NCBI GenBank assembly: GCA_964587155.1
Contig: CAZPKF010000026.1
Location: 1 to 23,537 of the forward strand
Direction of reading: 5' to 3'
Length of the DNA stretch: 23,537 nucleotides
Origin: Hallerella sp964587155
GTDB taxonomy: Bacteria > Fibrobacterota > Fibrobacteria > Fibrobacterales > Fibrobacteraceae
Shown: piece by piece, positions 8,201 to 15,236 of the stretch
Layout: each line of letters opens with the position of its first letter
How positions within the stretch are numbered: the first letter of the stretch is position 1
Program-made: the position numbers and the translations under genes
The notes under the pieces: model-generated
What the model was told of the DNA's origin: nothing
Databases searched by the model: none
What the model saw: only the letters and a program-made list of their open reading frames with translations

Positions 8201-8845
8201 TTAATTCTCGCTTTCCAATCCGCAAATCAAACGGATTATCGTAAGCGCTTCGTGTGCGGCACAAGCCATTACTCTCGGAGCGACAAGTCCTATGCCATCG
8301 TTCACGTCGCTGACTTCGTCTCCACAAATATAAAAGTTCTGGAAGACGCGGCGGGTCTTGATTTTATTTGCATCGTTAAAACCGGCCATCCCGCAGCCCG
8401 AAACGAGATATTGCTTCGGACGATGTTCCAATATGGCGTTGACCAGCATCGCTTTGGCGTTCGCATTGTCAAACGCTTCGCAGACGACATCCGCATTCCG
8501 GGTCAACTCCATCACATTCTCTTCGGTAATCCGGACAAAATGCGTTTCCAAATCCACATAGGGCGAAATTTCTTTCAAATTGTCACGAAGAGCTTCGGGC
8601 TTGGGCGTTCCCACTTGACACGCCTTGTATTGCTGACGGTGCAAGTTGGTCACATCGACCACATCGAAATCGATGAGGATGAGTTTTCCCACGCCGGCTC
8701 GGGCAAGAGCAATGGCAACATTGGACCCCAATCCGCCAAGGCCACAAACGGCAACGGTCGCCGCCCGCAATTTAGCCGTAAATTCTTTTCCTTGGCGCGC
8801 TTCCAACGCGGCCAGCATTTCTTTTTGAGAAGGAGTCCGATTCAT
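8201..8845 (-). CDS. thiF: ThiF-type ThiS adenylyltransferase, short form
   Basis: E1-like enzyme that adenylates the C-terminal glycine of ThiS so that sulfur can be loaded. The 214 residues match the short ThiF family seen in anaerobes rather than the roughly 250-residue E. coli type, and there is no obvious pair of CxxC zinc motifs. The nucleotide-binding loop is GLGGLGS (35-41), followed by LILIDFDVVDVTNLHRQQY with Asp59, Asp61 and Arg70, and CEAFDNANAK with Asp126. ATG 8845 overlaps the thiS stop by one base (TGATG), so translation is coupled to its substrate protein. Confidence 0.93.
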   Translation of the reverse strand: MNRTPSQKEMLAALEARQGKEFTAKLRAATVAVCGLGGLGSNVAIALARAGVGKLILIDFDVVDVTNLHRQQYKACQVGTPKPEALRDNLKEISPYVDLETHFVRITEENVMELTRNADVVCEAFDNANAKAMLVNAILEHRPKQYLVSGCGMAGFNDANKIKTRRVFQNFYICGDEVSDVNDGIGLVAPRVMACAAHEALTIIRLICGLESEN

Positions 8846-9054
8846 CAGCCGCCCCCCACAAAGCTGACCACTTCTAAGACATCGCCCTCCGCAAGGAGTG
8901 TCTCGGCGTATTTCGTCTTGGGAACGATCTCGCCGTTTTTTTCAATGGCGATACGGTTAGAATCATACTTTGTGGAAGACAGATATTCTGTGATGGACAT
9001 TCCGGCGTGAAAATGTTCGCCATTGTCGATGTCAACACCATTCACTTTGATCAT
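8845..9054 (-). CDS. thiS: Sulfur-carrier protein ThiS
   Basis: Small ubiquitin-like sulfur carrier of 69 residues. It ends in Gly-Gly-Gly; a terminal GG is required for adenylation and thiocarboxylate formation. The beta-grasp pattern is visible: MIKVNG, IAIEKNGEIVPK, and LLAEGDVLEVVSFVGGG. First gene of the thi operon. ATG 9054 is chosen because a strong GGAGG site (9063-9059) sits just upstream; a longer frame opening at 9078 would run into the TPP riboswitch and is rejected. Confidence 0.95.
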   Translation of the reverse strand: MIKVNGVDIDNGEHFHAGMSITEYLSSTKYDSNRIAIEKNGEIVPKTKYAETLLAEGDVLEVVSFVGGG

Positions 9055-9058
9055 GTTA

Positions 9059-9134
9059 CCTCCGTTGGCATTATCCAAATCAGGTTCGGTCGAAGTTTTT
9101 AACTTCCTCTCAGCCGGTCACACCAGCTCCCGTA
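9059..9134 (-). promoter_or_regulatory. TPP riboswitch (THI element)
   Basis: On the minus strand the RNA has the conserved thi-box blocks in the right order. These are ACGGGAGC at the 5' side, GGCTGAGAGG (about 9115-9106), a variable hairpin AGTTAAAAACT, then GAACCTGATTTGGATAATGCC (about 9087-9067) and AACGGAGG at the 3' end. These correspond to the CUGAGA and ACCUGAU...GGAUAAUGCC signatures of TPP aptamers. The thiS Shine-Dalgarno GGAGG is inside the 3' closing strand, so ligand binding would block translation start directly (inference). No separate terminator hairpin follows, which also favours translational control. Confidence 0.95.
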
Positions 9135-9140
9135 TTCATA

Positions 9141-9169
9141 AGTTTAACAAAAATCCATTTTCATGGCAA
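9141..9169 (-). promoter_or_regulatory. Promoter of the thi operon
   Basis: Minus-strand -35 TTGCCA (9169-9164) and -10 TAAACT (9146-9141) are separated by exactly 17 bases. The predicted RNA start is near 9134, right at the 5' edge of the TPP riboswitch, an arrangement that supports both calls. Confidence 0.7.
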
Positions 9170-9188
9170 GGATTATCGCCAAAAATTT

Positions 9189-9194
9189 TATTAT
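9189..9194 (+). promoter_or_regulatory. Possible -10 element of the amidohydrolase gene
   Basis: TATTAT at 9189-9194 lies 6 bases before ATG 9201, with no Shine-Dalgarno between. If used, the mRNA would start at or very near the start codon (leaderless). No good -35 is visible. Confidence 0.35.
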
Positions 9195-9200
9195 ATCGGC

Positions 9201-9902
9201 ATGTTGAAAAAAAATCTTTTTTTCTTGAGCTGTGAACACGCGTCAAACGCCGTTCCCGATTTTTTGAACTCGCATTTTAAAAGCAAAGAAGCAAAAGCGA
9301 TTCTCAAAACGCACCGCGGTTACGACATTGGCGCGGTAGACGTTTTTTGGGAACTGGCAAAGATTCTCCGCCCCGCATACGCAATACAGGGCGCCTATAC
9401 GAGACTCGCCATAGACTTGAATCGGAACAGCGACAAAAACCACCGCTACTCCGAATACACCGAGCACGCAAGCGATGCCGAAAAGGGACATTTGCAAGGT
9501 TACTTTGACGGTTTCCGCGATGCCTTCCTCGGAGCCATCAAGGCGGAATTTTCCAAAAAGACTCCGGCAAAAATCATCCACCTTTCCATCCACAGTTTTA
9601 CGCCTGTATGGAATGGTAAGATCCGCAACGCAGACATAGGCATCCTCTACGACCCTGCCCGATTATCAGAAGCCGCTTATGCGAAATGTTTCAAAGACAA
9701 CCTGAAAAGAGAAAATCCGAACATCCGCATACGCTTCAACTATCCCTATTTAGGAAAAAGCGACGGCCACACAACAGCGCTGCGAAAACGCTTTCGGGAC
9801 AGCGATTATCTCGGATTTGAAATTGAACTCAACCAGAAGATGCTTTTGCATTCAAAACCCGAAGATGTCGCACGCCTCATCGCCGCAAGTCTTCCCGAAT
9901 GA
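9201..9902 (+). CDS. N-formylglutamate amidohydrolase-family protein (HutG2-like)
   Basis: Zinc-dependent amidohydrolase fold of the N-formylglutamate deformylase family, 233 residues, no signal peptide. Family text: LSCEHASNAVP at 9-19, HRGYDIGAVDVFWELA (metal His/Asp region), YTRLAIDLNRN, HLSIHSFTP (second His region) and GFEIELNQ near the end. There is no histidine-degradation operon around it, so a role in Hut catabolism is not supported. Members of this family are also found with ATP-grasp/GCS2 ligases, and such genes lie 4 kb away here, so it may hydrolyse an amide made by them (inference only). It diverges from the thi operon. The start ATG 9201 has no ribosome site, and a TATTAT lies 6 bases upstream. 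Confidence 0.8.
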   Translation: MLKKNLFFLSCEHASNAVPDFLNSHFKSKEAKAILKTHRGYDIGAVDVFWELAKILRPAYAIQGAYTRLAIDLNRNSDKNHRYSEYTEHASDAEKGHLQGYFDGFRDAFLGAIKAEFSKKTPAKIIHLSIHSFTPVWNGKIRNADIGILYDPARLSEAAYAKCFKDNLKRENPNIRIRFNYPYLGKSDGHTTALRKRFRDSDYLGFEIELNQKMLLHSKPEDVARLIAASLPE

Positions 9903-9935
9903 CAGTGAAGCAGCAAAAGAGAAGTTCGCCGTTTT

Positions 9936-10646
9936 TCAGCACTCCGGTTTGGAACGCGAAATGAGCCGTCTGTAACCTTGAGTATTCCATTCCGGAGAAT
10001 TCTTGGCAAAGGGAGCCTTTGATTCTTTTTGGAATTCAAATTCGCCAAGTTCATCTTTCCATCTTGCGCCAGAATCAAACGCAATTCCGTCTTCAAAAAT
10101 GGCGGCGGCGGCACTCATCAAAACCGTGCGGCAAAAATCCTGAGTAAGAGATGCCTTTTGCGCCGTACAAAGATCCGGCAATCCAAATGGTTCAAGCCCC
10201 AACGTGTAAAGGGAATCCGACGTTTCAACGATATTGACAAACGCTTCCATTGGCACGTCGCCAGCCGCGAGTTCCGTAAACGCCCCGGCGCAAAAAGCGC
10301 ATCCCGAGTTTTCCACATAAACGCCCAACGCACCGGCATTCAAAATCTTTTGGGCGACTGCCAGAAACGACTGAAACTCTTCTGGATTTTTTGCCACAAA
10401 TTCCAAAAAGAACAGGGACTTGTGAGATGCGAGAGCTTTCGACTCTTCTTCGGAAAGCGGCGCATGTTCTGCAAAAATAGTTTCCAAGCCGACTGCCGCC
10501 CCCTGTAAAATCGGCGTGTAAAAAATGGGCGATCCCGAAAACATCACCTTTCTTTTAGAAAGGTCCACATTCCATTTTTCAAGGAAGAATTTCGGAGCGT
10601 CTTCTTTCGCAATGGGCATCGGGAACGCTACGGTAAAAGGTTTCAT
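9936..10646 (-). CDS. Uncharacterised protein, DUF4261-like
   Basis: 236-residue soluble protein with no signal peptide or membrane segment. The middle (ILNAGALGVYVENSG, then a C-x-x-C in GCAFCAG) and the segment SLYTLGLEPFGLPDL followed by a helix and DGIAFDSG resemble the DUF4261 family, whose function is unknown. This match is from pattern memory and is tentative. It overlaps the upstream glycosyltransferase stop by ATGA (10646-10643) and has a clear AGGAG ribosome site, so it is co-translated with it and is the last gene of that operon. It converges with the amidohydrolase gene, with a 33-base gap and no obvious terminator. No function is proposed. Confidence 0.65.
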   Translation of the reverse strand: MKPFTVAFPMPIAKEDAPKFFLEKWNVDLSKRKVMFSGSPIFYTPILQGAAVGLETIFAEHAPLSEEESKALASHKSLFFLEFVAKNPEEFQSFLAVAQKILNAGALGVYVENSGCAFCAGAFTELAAGDVPMEAFVNIVETSDSLYTLGLEPFGLPDLCTAQKASLTQDFCRTVLMSAAAAIFEDGIAFDSGARWKDELGEFEFQKESKAPFAKNSPEWNTQGYRRLISRSKPEC

Positions 10647-11749
10647 TCAAATCTCCTGTGATTTTTTTCCAATTTCATCGCCAACCGATTGACCGCGGAT
10701 TTCAGCAAATCTTCGCGGGTTTTCCATTTCCATGGAGAATGTTTCTTTTGCGCTAGCGCTAGCAGGCGCTCCGCAGAAATTTCCGTTTGACGCAAATACG
10801 ACGCCTTGCCGGAATCGCGCAACGCCATTCCCAAATAAACTTGCTCCGTTTGTCCCGGCGTCGGCACAAAAATGCAGTCCGCCCCCAGATAAAGCATGTC
10901 CATCACCGTACTGTAGCCGGGCCGCGAAACGACAGATTCCGCATTTTGAACGGCTTTGGAAAATTCGACCGTATCGAGATGGTTGTAAAGAGTCACGTTC
11001 TTGGGCGAAGCCGGAATCTCCGAAGAACCCGGAAGTCCGCGCACCAAAAGATGTTCCCCGGGAATTTTTTCAAATGCGGCAAGGAGCGCTTTTTCAAACA
11101 AAGTCCGCATTGGTTCTGGGCCGGAAAGAATCGCGGCAAAACGGAATTTTTTTTCGGATGGCGGCGAAGACAAATCCAGACCGGAAAATCGGGAAAGCGG
11201 TCCGACAAATTCAGCTTCCCTATTGCCCGAAACATGGGAAAGCTTCCCCGCAAGCCCCGGAAATTCAGGGAAATCGGGAATCCAGAGCGAATCAAAATGG
11301 GACATTTCCCGAGCGTGCCAAGCAACGCCCCAATTTTCAAAAATGGAAAACGGCGTGGGGAACGCGATGCGCGCCTGGTGCGTCAGATAAACGCAGTGCG
11401 CCGACGAAGAATAAAATCCGAATCGGTTGTCCGAAAAAATGACATCGTAGGCGTTCACTTTCACCAAGGATTCCGCAATCAGGTGTTCATCTCGAATCAC
11501 ATTTGCAATTCGCCGGTAATTTTTCAACAACCAAAAAGGCATTTCAAATCCCCGCGACGGATAACGGATGGCGTATCCCGGAATCCGGATTCGCCGCAAA
11601 CCGGGAAACTCCTTTTCGTACAACGCCGAAATTGCGCCGGATACCGCCAAATCCACAGTCCAATCGCGCGAAAGAAATTCCCGGATAACGGGAATCGTCC
11701 TGGTCGCATGGCCAAGTCCCCAATCTAACGGAGCCACAAGGATTTTCAC
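10643..11749 (-). CDS. MurG/MGT-like glycosyltransferase (GT-B fold)
   Basis: Predicted sugar-nucleotide glycosyltransferase of the GT28/MGT-like type, 368 residues. The N-terminal Rossmann half opens MKILVAPLDWGLGHATRT with the glycine-rich GLGHATR acceptor/phosphate loop. The C-terminal half has the donor-binding pattern VSRPGYSTVMDMLYLGA and FVPTPGQTEQ, similar to the PGG...E/Q region of MurG-like enzymes. There is no signal peptide, so it acts at the cytoplasmic face. The start is GTG 11749, two bases after the stop of the upstream membrane glycosyltransferase. A 13-residue upstream extension would overlap that gene, and homology begins only at KILVAPL. Its place between a membrane glycosyltransferase and an unknown protein suggests glycolipid or surface-polysaccharide assembly (inference). 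Confidence 0.82.
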   Translation of the reverse strand: MKILVAPLDWGLGHATRTIPVIREFLSRDWTVDLAVSGAISALYEKEFPGLRRIRIPGYAIRYPSRGFEMPFWLLKNYRRIANVIRDEHLIAESLVKVNAYDVIFSDNRFGFYSSSAHCVYLTHQARIAFPTPFSIFENWGVAWHAREMSHFDSLWIPDFPEFPGLAGKLSHVSGNREAEFVGPLSRFSGLDLSSPPSEKKFRFAAILSGPEPMRTLFEKALLAAFEKIPGEHLLVRGLPGSSEIPASPKNVTLYNHLDTVEFSKAVQNAESVVSRPGYSTVMDMLYLGADCIFVPTPGQTEQVYLGMALRDSGKASYLRQTEISAERLLALAQKKHSPWKWKTREDLLKSAVNRLAMKLEKNHRRFE

Positions 11750-11751
11750 GG

Positions 11752-14268
11752 TCAAATTCCTATATCCGAAATCCAAGCGTTCGCCCAATCGCCGTGGTCA
11801 CAGTCCCTATTTTCCCCCATGTCCAACCGCAATTCCAAAACAGGCGATTTGGGAATCTGGACTTTGACCAGGGAAGAATCCCCCGAATACAGCCGCCGGG
11901 AACGCCAGAGTTCCTTGCCGCCGGATAACAAGACAAATTCCGCACCGTCACCGCAAGCACTTTCCTCATCTAAGCCGACAACCGCGTGGAATATTCCCGA
12001 CATTCCCCCGTTTTCACACTTGCCTTCGGCGCAAAGATTCATTTTTAGCGATGCGTTCGCATGCGAACCGATTCCATAGCGGTAAGATTCTCCTCCGACC
12101 CGCAACAAATTGTGTTCCACGCTTTCGTTGCGTTGCGGATCACCCCAGTCCTGAGAAAAACTTTCGAAGGGCAATGCGGAAACCATTTGAACATTCGGCG
12201 CATTGACAAAGACATCCCGCGAAAGACGGACCGTATCGCCGGGGACAAAAAAGCGGAATTTGTAGCGGGAAATTCCCACGGGCACATCGTCAATGACAGC
12301 GGAATCCACAGCAAAGATTCCCTCTTTCGCATTTTCCAAAAGCCCGTTGAAAACAAGGGAATCGTTTCTGGAAATTTCGTAGGCGACAGATTCCGGAAAA
12401 CTCTTCGTGATGAGGAAAACGCCGTTTTCCATTTCACTGACGACAAGATTTTCTGCAAAACGGGAAATTCCATTTTTCGAAACAATCTTGTGAACCGTGA
12501 GCGGATAACCGAATAGGCGATTTTCTTTCAACACCTCTTTGACTTTGTAACCTTCCAAAATGGAATTGACGCGGTCCGTCGTTTTGAATCCGACAACCCG
12601 GGAATCCCGATTGACTTTGCCGTAACCGTCCTGTCCGCGGACCAAATAGAGATTCCCTGCGCTTTTCGCCTTGTATTCGGCAAATTTATCCGGAGTCCAA
12701 GACATGAACGTTTGTTCGCTGAAACTAGAATGCCGCGAAGCGAGCATTTGCCACGGCCTCGCGTAAATGAAAATGGAATTTGGGGGAAATCCCTTCAAAT
12801 AAGTGTTCAGATAATTTTCTTCGCCCAAAAGTTTGTTCTTGTAATAAAGCATGTTGGCATCAAAACTGGACGAATGAAATCCAGTAAGCCCCACAGAAAG
12901 GATTACCGCAACAAACGCCGCAACGGCAGCTGCTTTCTTTTTTCCAAGCGAACAGACTTCCAAAAAATCGCCCATACCAAGGGCCATGATCAAGGCGAAC
13001 AACGGGAGTGCGACAAGCACATAACGCTGGTTGATGTCGATTTCAAAAGTTCCCGAAACGTTCAAAAGGATGACAAAAATCTGGATACAGAACAAAAAGC
13101 CCAAGACAAAACCTTTCCGGTAACGCCCGGCAAAGAGCATCCGGCAAAGAAGCCAAAGCGTAGACAGCAGCAAAATGACGGTAAAAGAGGTATAAAATGG
13201 ATTTTCTAAAATTCCGCCATGCGAAGGATCGCCCGTAAGATTCATCATCTTGGCAATATCCGATTTCAAGTTGAACCAGAAATTCGAAAGCGAATGCGCA
13301 GCGTGGGAACCGCCCTGAAAATCGTAACCGCGGTAAGCGGCCATCGTATTCACCGCAGGCCAAGAAACCAGGATTGTCGACAGGACAAAGAGCGGCAAAC
13401 GGTAAATTTCACCCCGGAAATACCGCACGTAATAAAGGGCAAAGGGGATAAAGGCGAAAACCGTTTCTTGCCGCGTTCCAGAAAACAGTCCCAAAAGCGG
13501 CACCGTGAGCAGAAAATGTTTCCATTTGACTTCTTTGGGCGGGACTAGCGCATACCAGGCCATGAGAAGCGAAAGAATGGCAATGTAAAGCACTTCTGTC
13601 GAAGCCGACCGCGCCTGCATCAAAAAGATAGGCATTCCTCCCAAAAAAGCGGTTGCAGAAAGCGCAAGCCAATCGCTTTTGAACCAGATGGACAGCGCAA
13701 AAAAGAAGGCGATTAAACTCAGCAGGTAAATGGGAAAATTCACCATCAGAGCCGTATCGCGCCCCGGTTCCGCAAATTGGAATACAAGCGAATAGACAAA
13801 GGCCAGAGTCTTTCCTTTGAAATTGTTGACTTCGTTTTTGCAATCCAGAGCGCCATTTTCCCAAAGGCCTTCGTTGCAAACGCCGCCGGATTGATGAAAA
13901 TACATTTGGAGCCCCATTGACTCCCAGCTGGTTTCGTCAGAAAGTACCCGATGCGAATTTTCGATGTGGTTCACCGCAAAAAGTGTAAAAAATCCAAGCA
14001 GGCAGAGCAAAGCGACAAGACTGGGCGCAGAAGGGCGATGAGCCTGGATCCGCCTCAAGATTTCTTTTCCGTTGACGACAAGCCCTACCAGTAAAACGAT
14101 AAAGGTCAAAAGGGTGGCGTAATACCCCCAGTGGATGTCCCACGCCCGCGCAAATGGAATGGACAAATTGTTAAAAACGAGAAAAGCGCCGACAAGAACG
14201 ACAAGCGTCAAAAAAACGATGCGTCCCTCTTTGAGCGAAATAGAAAACGGAATTTTGTCTTGATTCAT
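11752..14268 (-). CDS. GT-C-like polytopic membrane glycosyltransferase fused to a C-terminal NPCBM domain
   Basis: 838-residue protein. The first 480 or so residues hold about a dozen hydrophobic segments (for example IVFLTLVVLVGAFLVF, LLTFIVLLVGLVV, LSLIAFFFALSIWF, VILLLSTLWLLCRMLF), with an acidic loop HRVLSDETSWESMG after an early helix pair, as in lipid-linked-sugar GT-C enzymes of the ArnT/PMT type. A soluble periplasmic region follows. The last 138 residues look like an NPCBM carbohydrate-binding module: YGIGSHANASL, VVGLDEESACGDG, GGKELWRS, LELRLDMGENRDCDHGDWANAW. ATG 14268 is chosen because the longer frame (TTG 14304) would include the terminator of the lipoprotein gene. A TATCTT -10 lies 9 bases upstream and there is no Shine-Dalgarno. 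First gene of a three-gene operon. Substrate unknown. Confidence 0.8.
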   Translation of the reverse strand: MNQDKIPFSISLKEGRIVFLTLVVLVGAFLVFNNLSIPFARAWDIHWGYYATLLTFIVLLVGLVVNGKEILRRIQAHRPSAPSLVALLCLLGFFTLFAVNHIENSHRVLSDETSWESMGLQMYFHQSGGVCNEGLWENGALDCKNEVNNFKGKTLAFVYSLVFQFAEPGRDTALMVNFPIYLLSLIAFFFALSIWFKSDWLALSATAFLGGMPIFLMQARSASTEVLYIAILSLLMAWYALVPPKEVKWKHFLLTVPLLGLFSGTRQETVFAFIPFALYYVRYFRGEIYRLPLFVLSTILVSWPAVNTMAAYRGYDFQGGSHAAHSLSNFWFNLKSDIAKMMNLTGDPSHGGILENPFYTSFTVILLLSTLWLLCRMLFAGRYRKGFVLGFLFCIQIFVILLNVSGTFEIDINQRYVLVALPLFALIMALGMGDFLEVCSLGKKKAAAVAAFVAVILSVGLTGFHSSSFDANMLYYKNKLLGEENYLNTYLKGFPPNSIFIYARPWQMLASRHSSFSEQTFMSWTPDKFAEYKAKSAGNLYLVRGQDGYGKVNRDSRVVGFKTTDRVNSILEGYKVKEVLKENRLFGYPLTVHKIVSKNGISRFAENLVVSEMENGVFLITKSFPESVAYEISRNDSLVFNGLLENAKEGIFAVDSAVIDDVPVGISRYKFRFFVPGDTVRLSRDVFVNAPNVQMVSALPFESFSQDWGDPQRNESVEHNLLRVGGESYRYGIGSHANASLKMNLCAEGKCENGGMSGIFHAVVGLDEESACGDGAEFVLLSGGKELWRSRRLYSGDSSLVKVQIPKSPVLELRLDMGENRDCDHGDWANAWISDIGI

Positions 14269-14277
14269 ACGCTGGCA

Positions 14278-14283
14278 AAGATA
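14278..14283 (-). promoter_or_regulatory. Possible -10 element of the membrane glycosyltransferase operon
   Basis: Minus-strand TATCTT (14283-14278), within TATCTTTGCCA, lies 9 bases before ATG 14268. The same 11 bases occur at the lipoprotein promoter. It touches the T tract of the upstream terminator, so the next transcript begins where the previous ends. Confidence 0.4.
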
Positions 14284-14314
14284 AAAAGAAAACCCGCCTC
14301 GCAAGACGGGTTTT
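14281..14314 (-). terminator. Intrinsic terminator of the lipoprotein gene
   Basis: Reading the minus strand, AAAACCCG (14314-14307) pairs with CGGGTTTT (14296-14289) around a 10-base loop, followed by CTTTTTAT (14288-14281). It lies 23 bases after the lipoprotein stop and just before the glycosyltransferase start, separating the two transcription units. Confidence 0.85.
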
Positions 14315-14336
14315 CGCGGATCGGAAACGAATCCGG

Positions 14337-15170
14337 TTATTTAACCTCTACATAATAGGACTGGAGAAGCTTGCCTTCCTTGGTGATGACAATCATCTGC
14401 TTGCCCTTCGGCAATGTTCCGCGGATGGCGACTAAACCTTCCGAACGGTATTCCACGGCCAATTCGGTTTTCTTCGAAAGATCCGGGAAGAGTCCGTTTT
14501 CGTTCTTTTCGAACCCTTGGCAGTCCGCATGGGCAGAAGCAGCGGCAGTCTTCACCGGATACGATGCCACGGCGAGCGAAGAAGCGAGAGTTCCCTTGTT
14601 GCAATAAAGCACGTCCATTTCCGCAGAAACAGACTTCGGATCGGGAAGCTTGTTCACCTTCACATCCTTTTTGGACTTTTTCTTTTGACCGGGGACCACG
14701 CCCATATCCTGTTCGAAGCTGATGCGGAGGCCTGCGACGGATTCCTTGCAAGTCGTCGAGAAAATGGCCCATTCATTGGCAATCTTCGTCGCACCTTCCG
14801 CAGACGGAAGATACATACCCGGAGCGATTGTATCGCTGTAAAGGTAGACAGTGAGTTCCGCATTCGGATTCTCGTTGGTGGTGGTGAACGTTTGCTGGCT
14901 CAAATTATACTTGTTGCGACGGGACTTGAGAAGATAAGTGCCGGCGGGAACTTTTTCAAATTTGAACTTTCCTTGGCCGAGTTCCGCCTTGTATGCGTAA
15001 TTTTCCTTTTTGGTGCTGTAAATGGTGGAATCCATCCAAACCGTCGGCATTTCAACGGCTTTGCCGGTGAAGGGATCAACGACTTGACCAGAAATGGTTC
15101 CTGTCTTGTCGCAACCGACGAAAGAAAGCGCGGCCGCGGCGGTGGCAATCGAAAGCAAAACTTTTTTCAT
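14337..15170 (-). CDS. Putative lipoprotein with carboxypeptidase-regulatory-like domain
   Basis: 277-residue exported lipoprotein of unknown function. The signal peptide MKKVLLSIATAAAALSFVGC ends in a lipobox with Cys20 as the lipidated residue; the -3 position is Phe rather than the usual Leu. Residues 24-95 (GTISGQVVDPFTGKAVEM ... FEKVPAGTYLLKSRR) match the beta-sandwich carboxypeptidase-regulatory-like pattern. The rest is not recognised. It includes a Lys-rich stretch (GQKKKSKKDVKV) and several cysteines. It is a single-gene unit with its own promoter (15229-15202) and terminator (14314-14281). Likely located in the outer membrane or periplasm; the role cannot be inferred. Confidence 0.78.
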   Translation of the reverse strand: MKKVLLSIATAAAALSFVGCDKTGTISGQVVDPFTGKAVEMPTVWMDSTIYSTKKENYAYKAELGQGKFKFEKVPAGTYLLKSRRNKYNLSQQTFTTTNENPNAELTVYLYSDTIAPGMYLPSAEGATKIANEWAIFSTTCKESVAGLRISFEQDMGVVPGQKKKSKKDVKVNKLPDPKSVSAEMDVLYCNKGTLASSLAVASYPVKTAAASAHADCQGFEKNENGLFPDLSKKTELAVEYRSEGLVAIRGTLPKGKQMIVITKEGKLLQSYYVEVK

Positions 15171-15201
15171 TTTAAAACAACCTCACGTATTTGGTTTGGC
15201 A

Positions 15202-15229
15202 AAGATAGATTTTTTTGCAGTTCCATCAA
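15202..15229 (-). promoter_or_regulatory. Promoter of the lipoprotein gene
   Basis: Minus-strand -35 TTGATG (15229-15224) and -10 TATCTT (15207-15202) are 16 bases apart. The predicted start leaves a leader of about 25 bases containing GTGAGG before ATG 15170. Confidence 0.55.
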
Positions 15230-15236
15230 GGAAAAG

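Noticed and set aside
9055..9078. Longer ThiS starting at 9078
   Set aside because: It would start within the TPP aptamer core; the GGAGG site points to ATG 9054.
10787..11728. 313-codon plus-strand frame opposite the MurG/MGT-like gene
   Set aside because: Antisense shadow; very basic, low-complexity product and no start signals.
14269..14304. Longer start (TTG 14304) for the membrane glycosyltransferase
   Set aside because: These codons are the terminator hairpin of the upstream lipoprotein gene.
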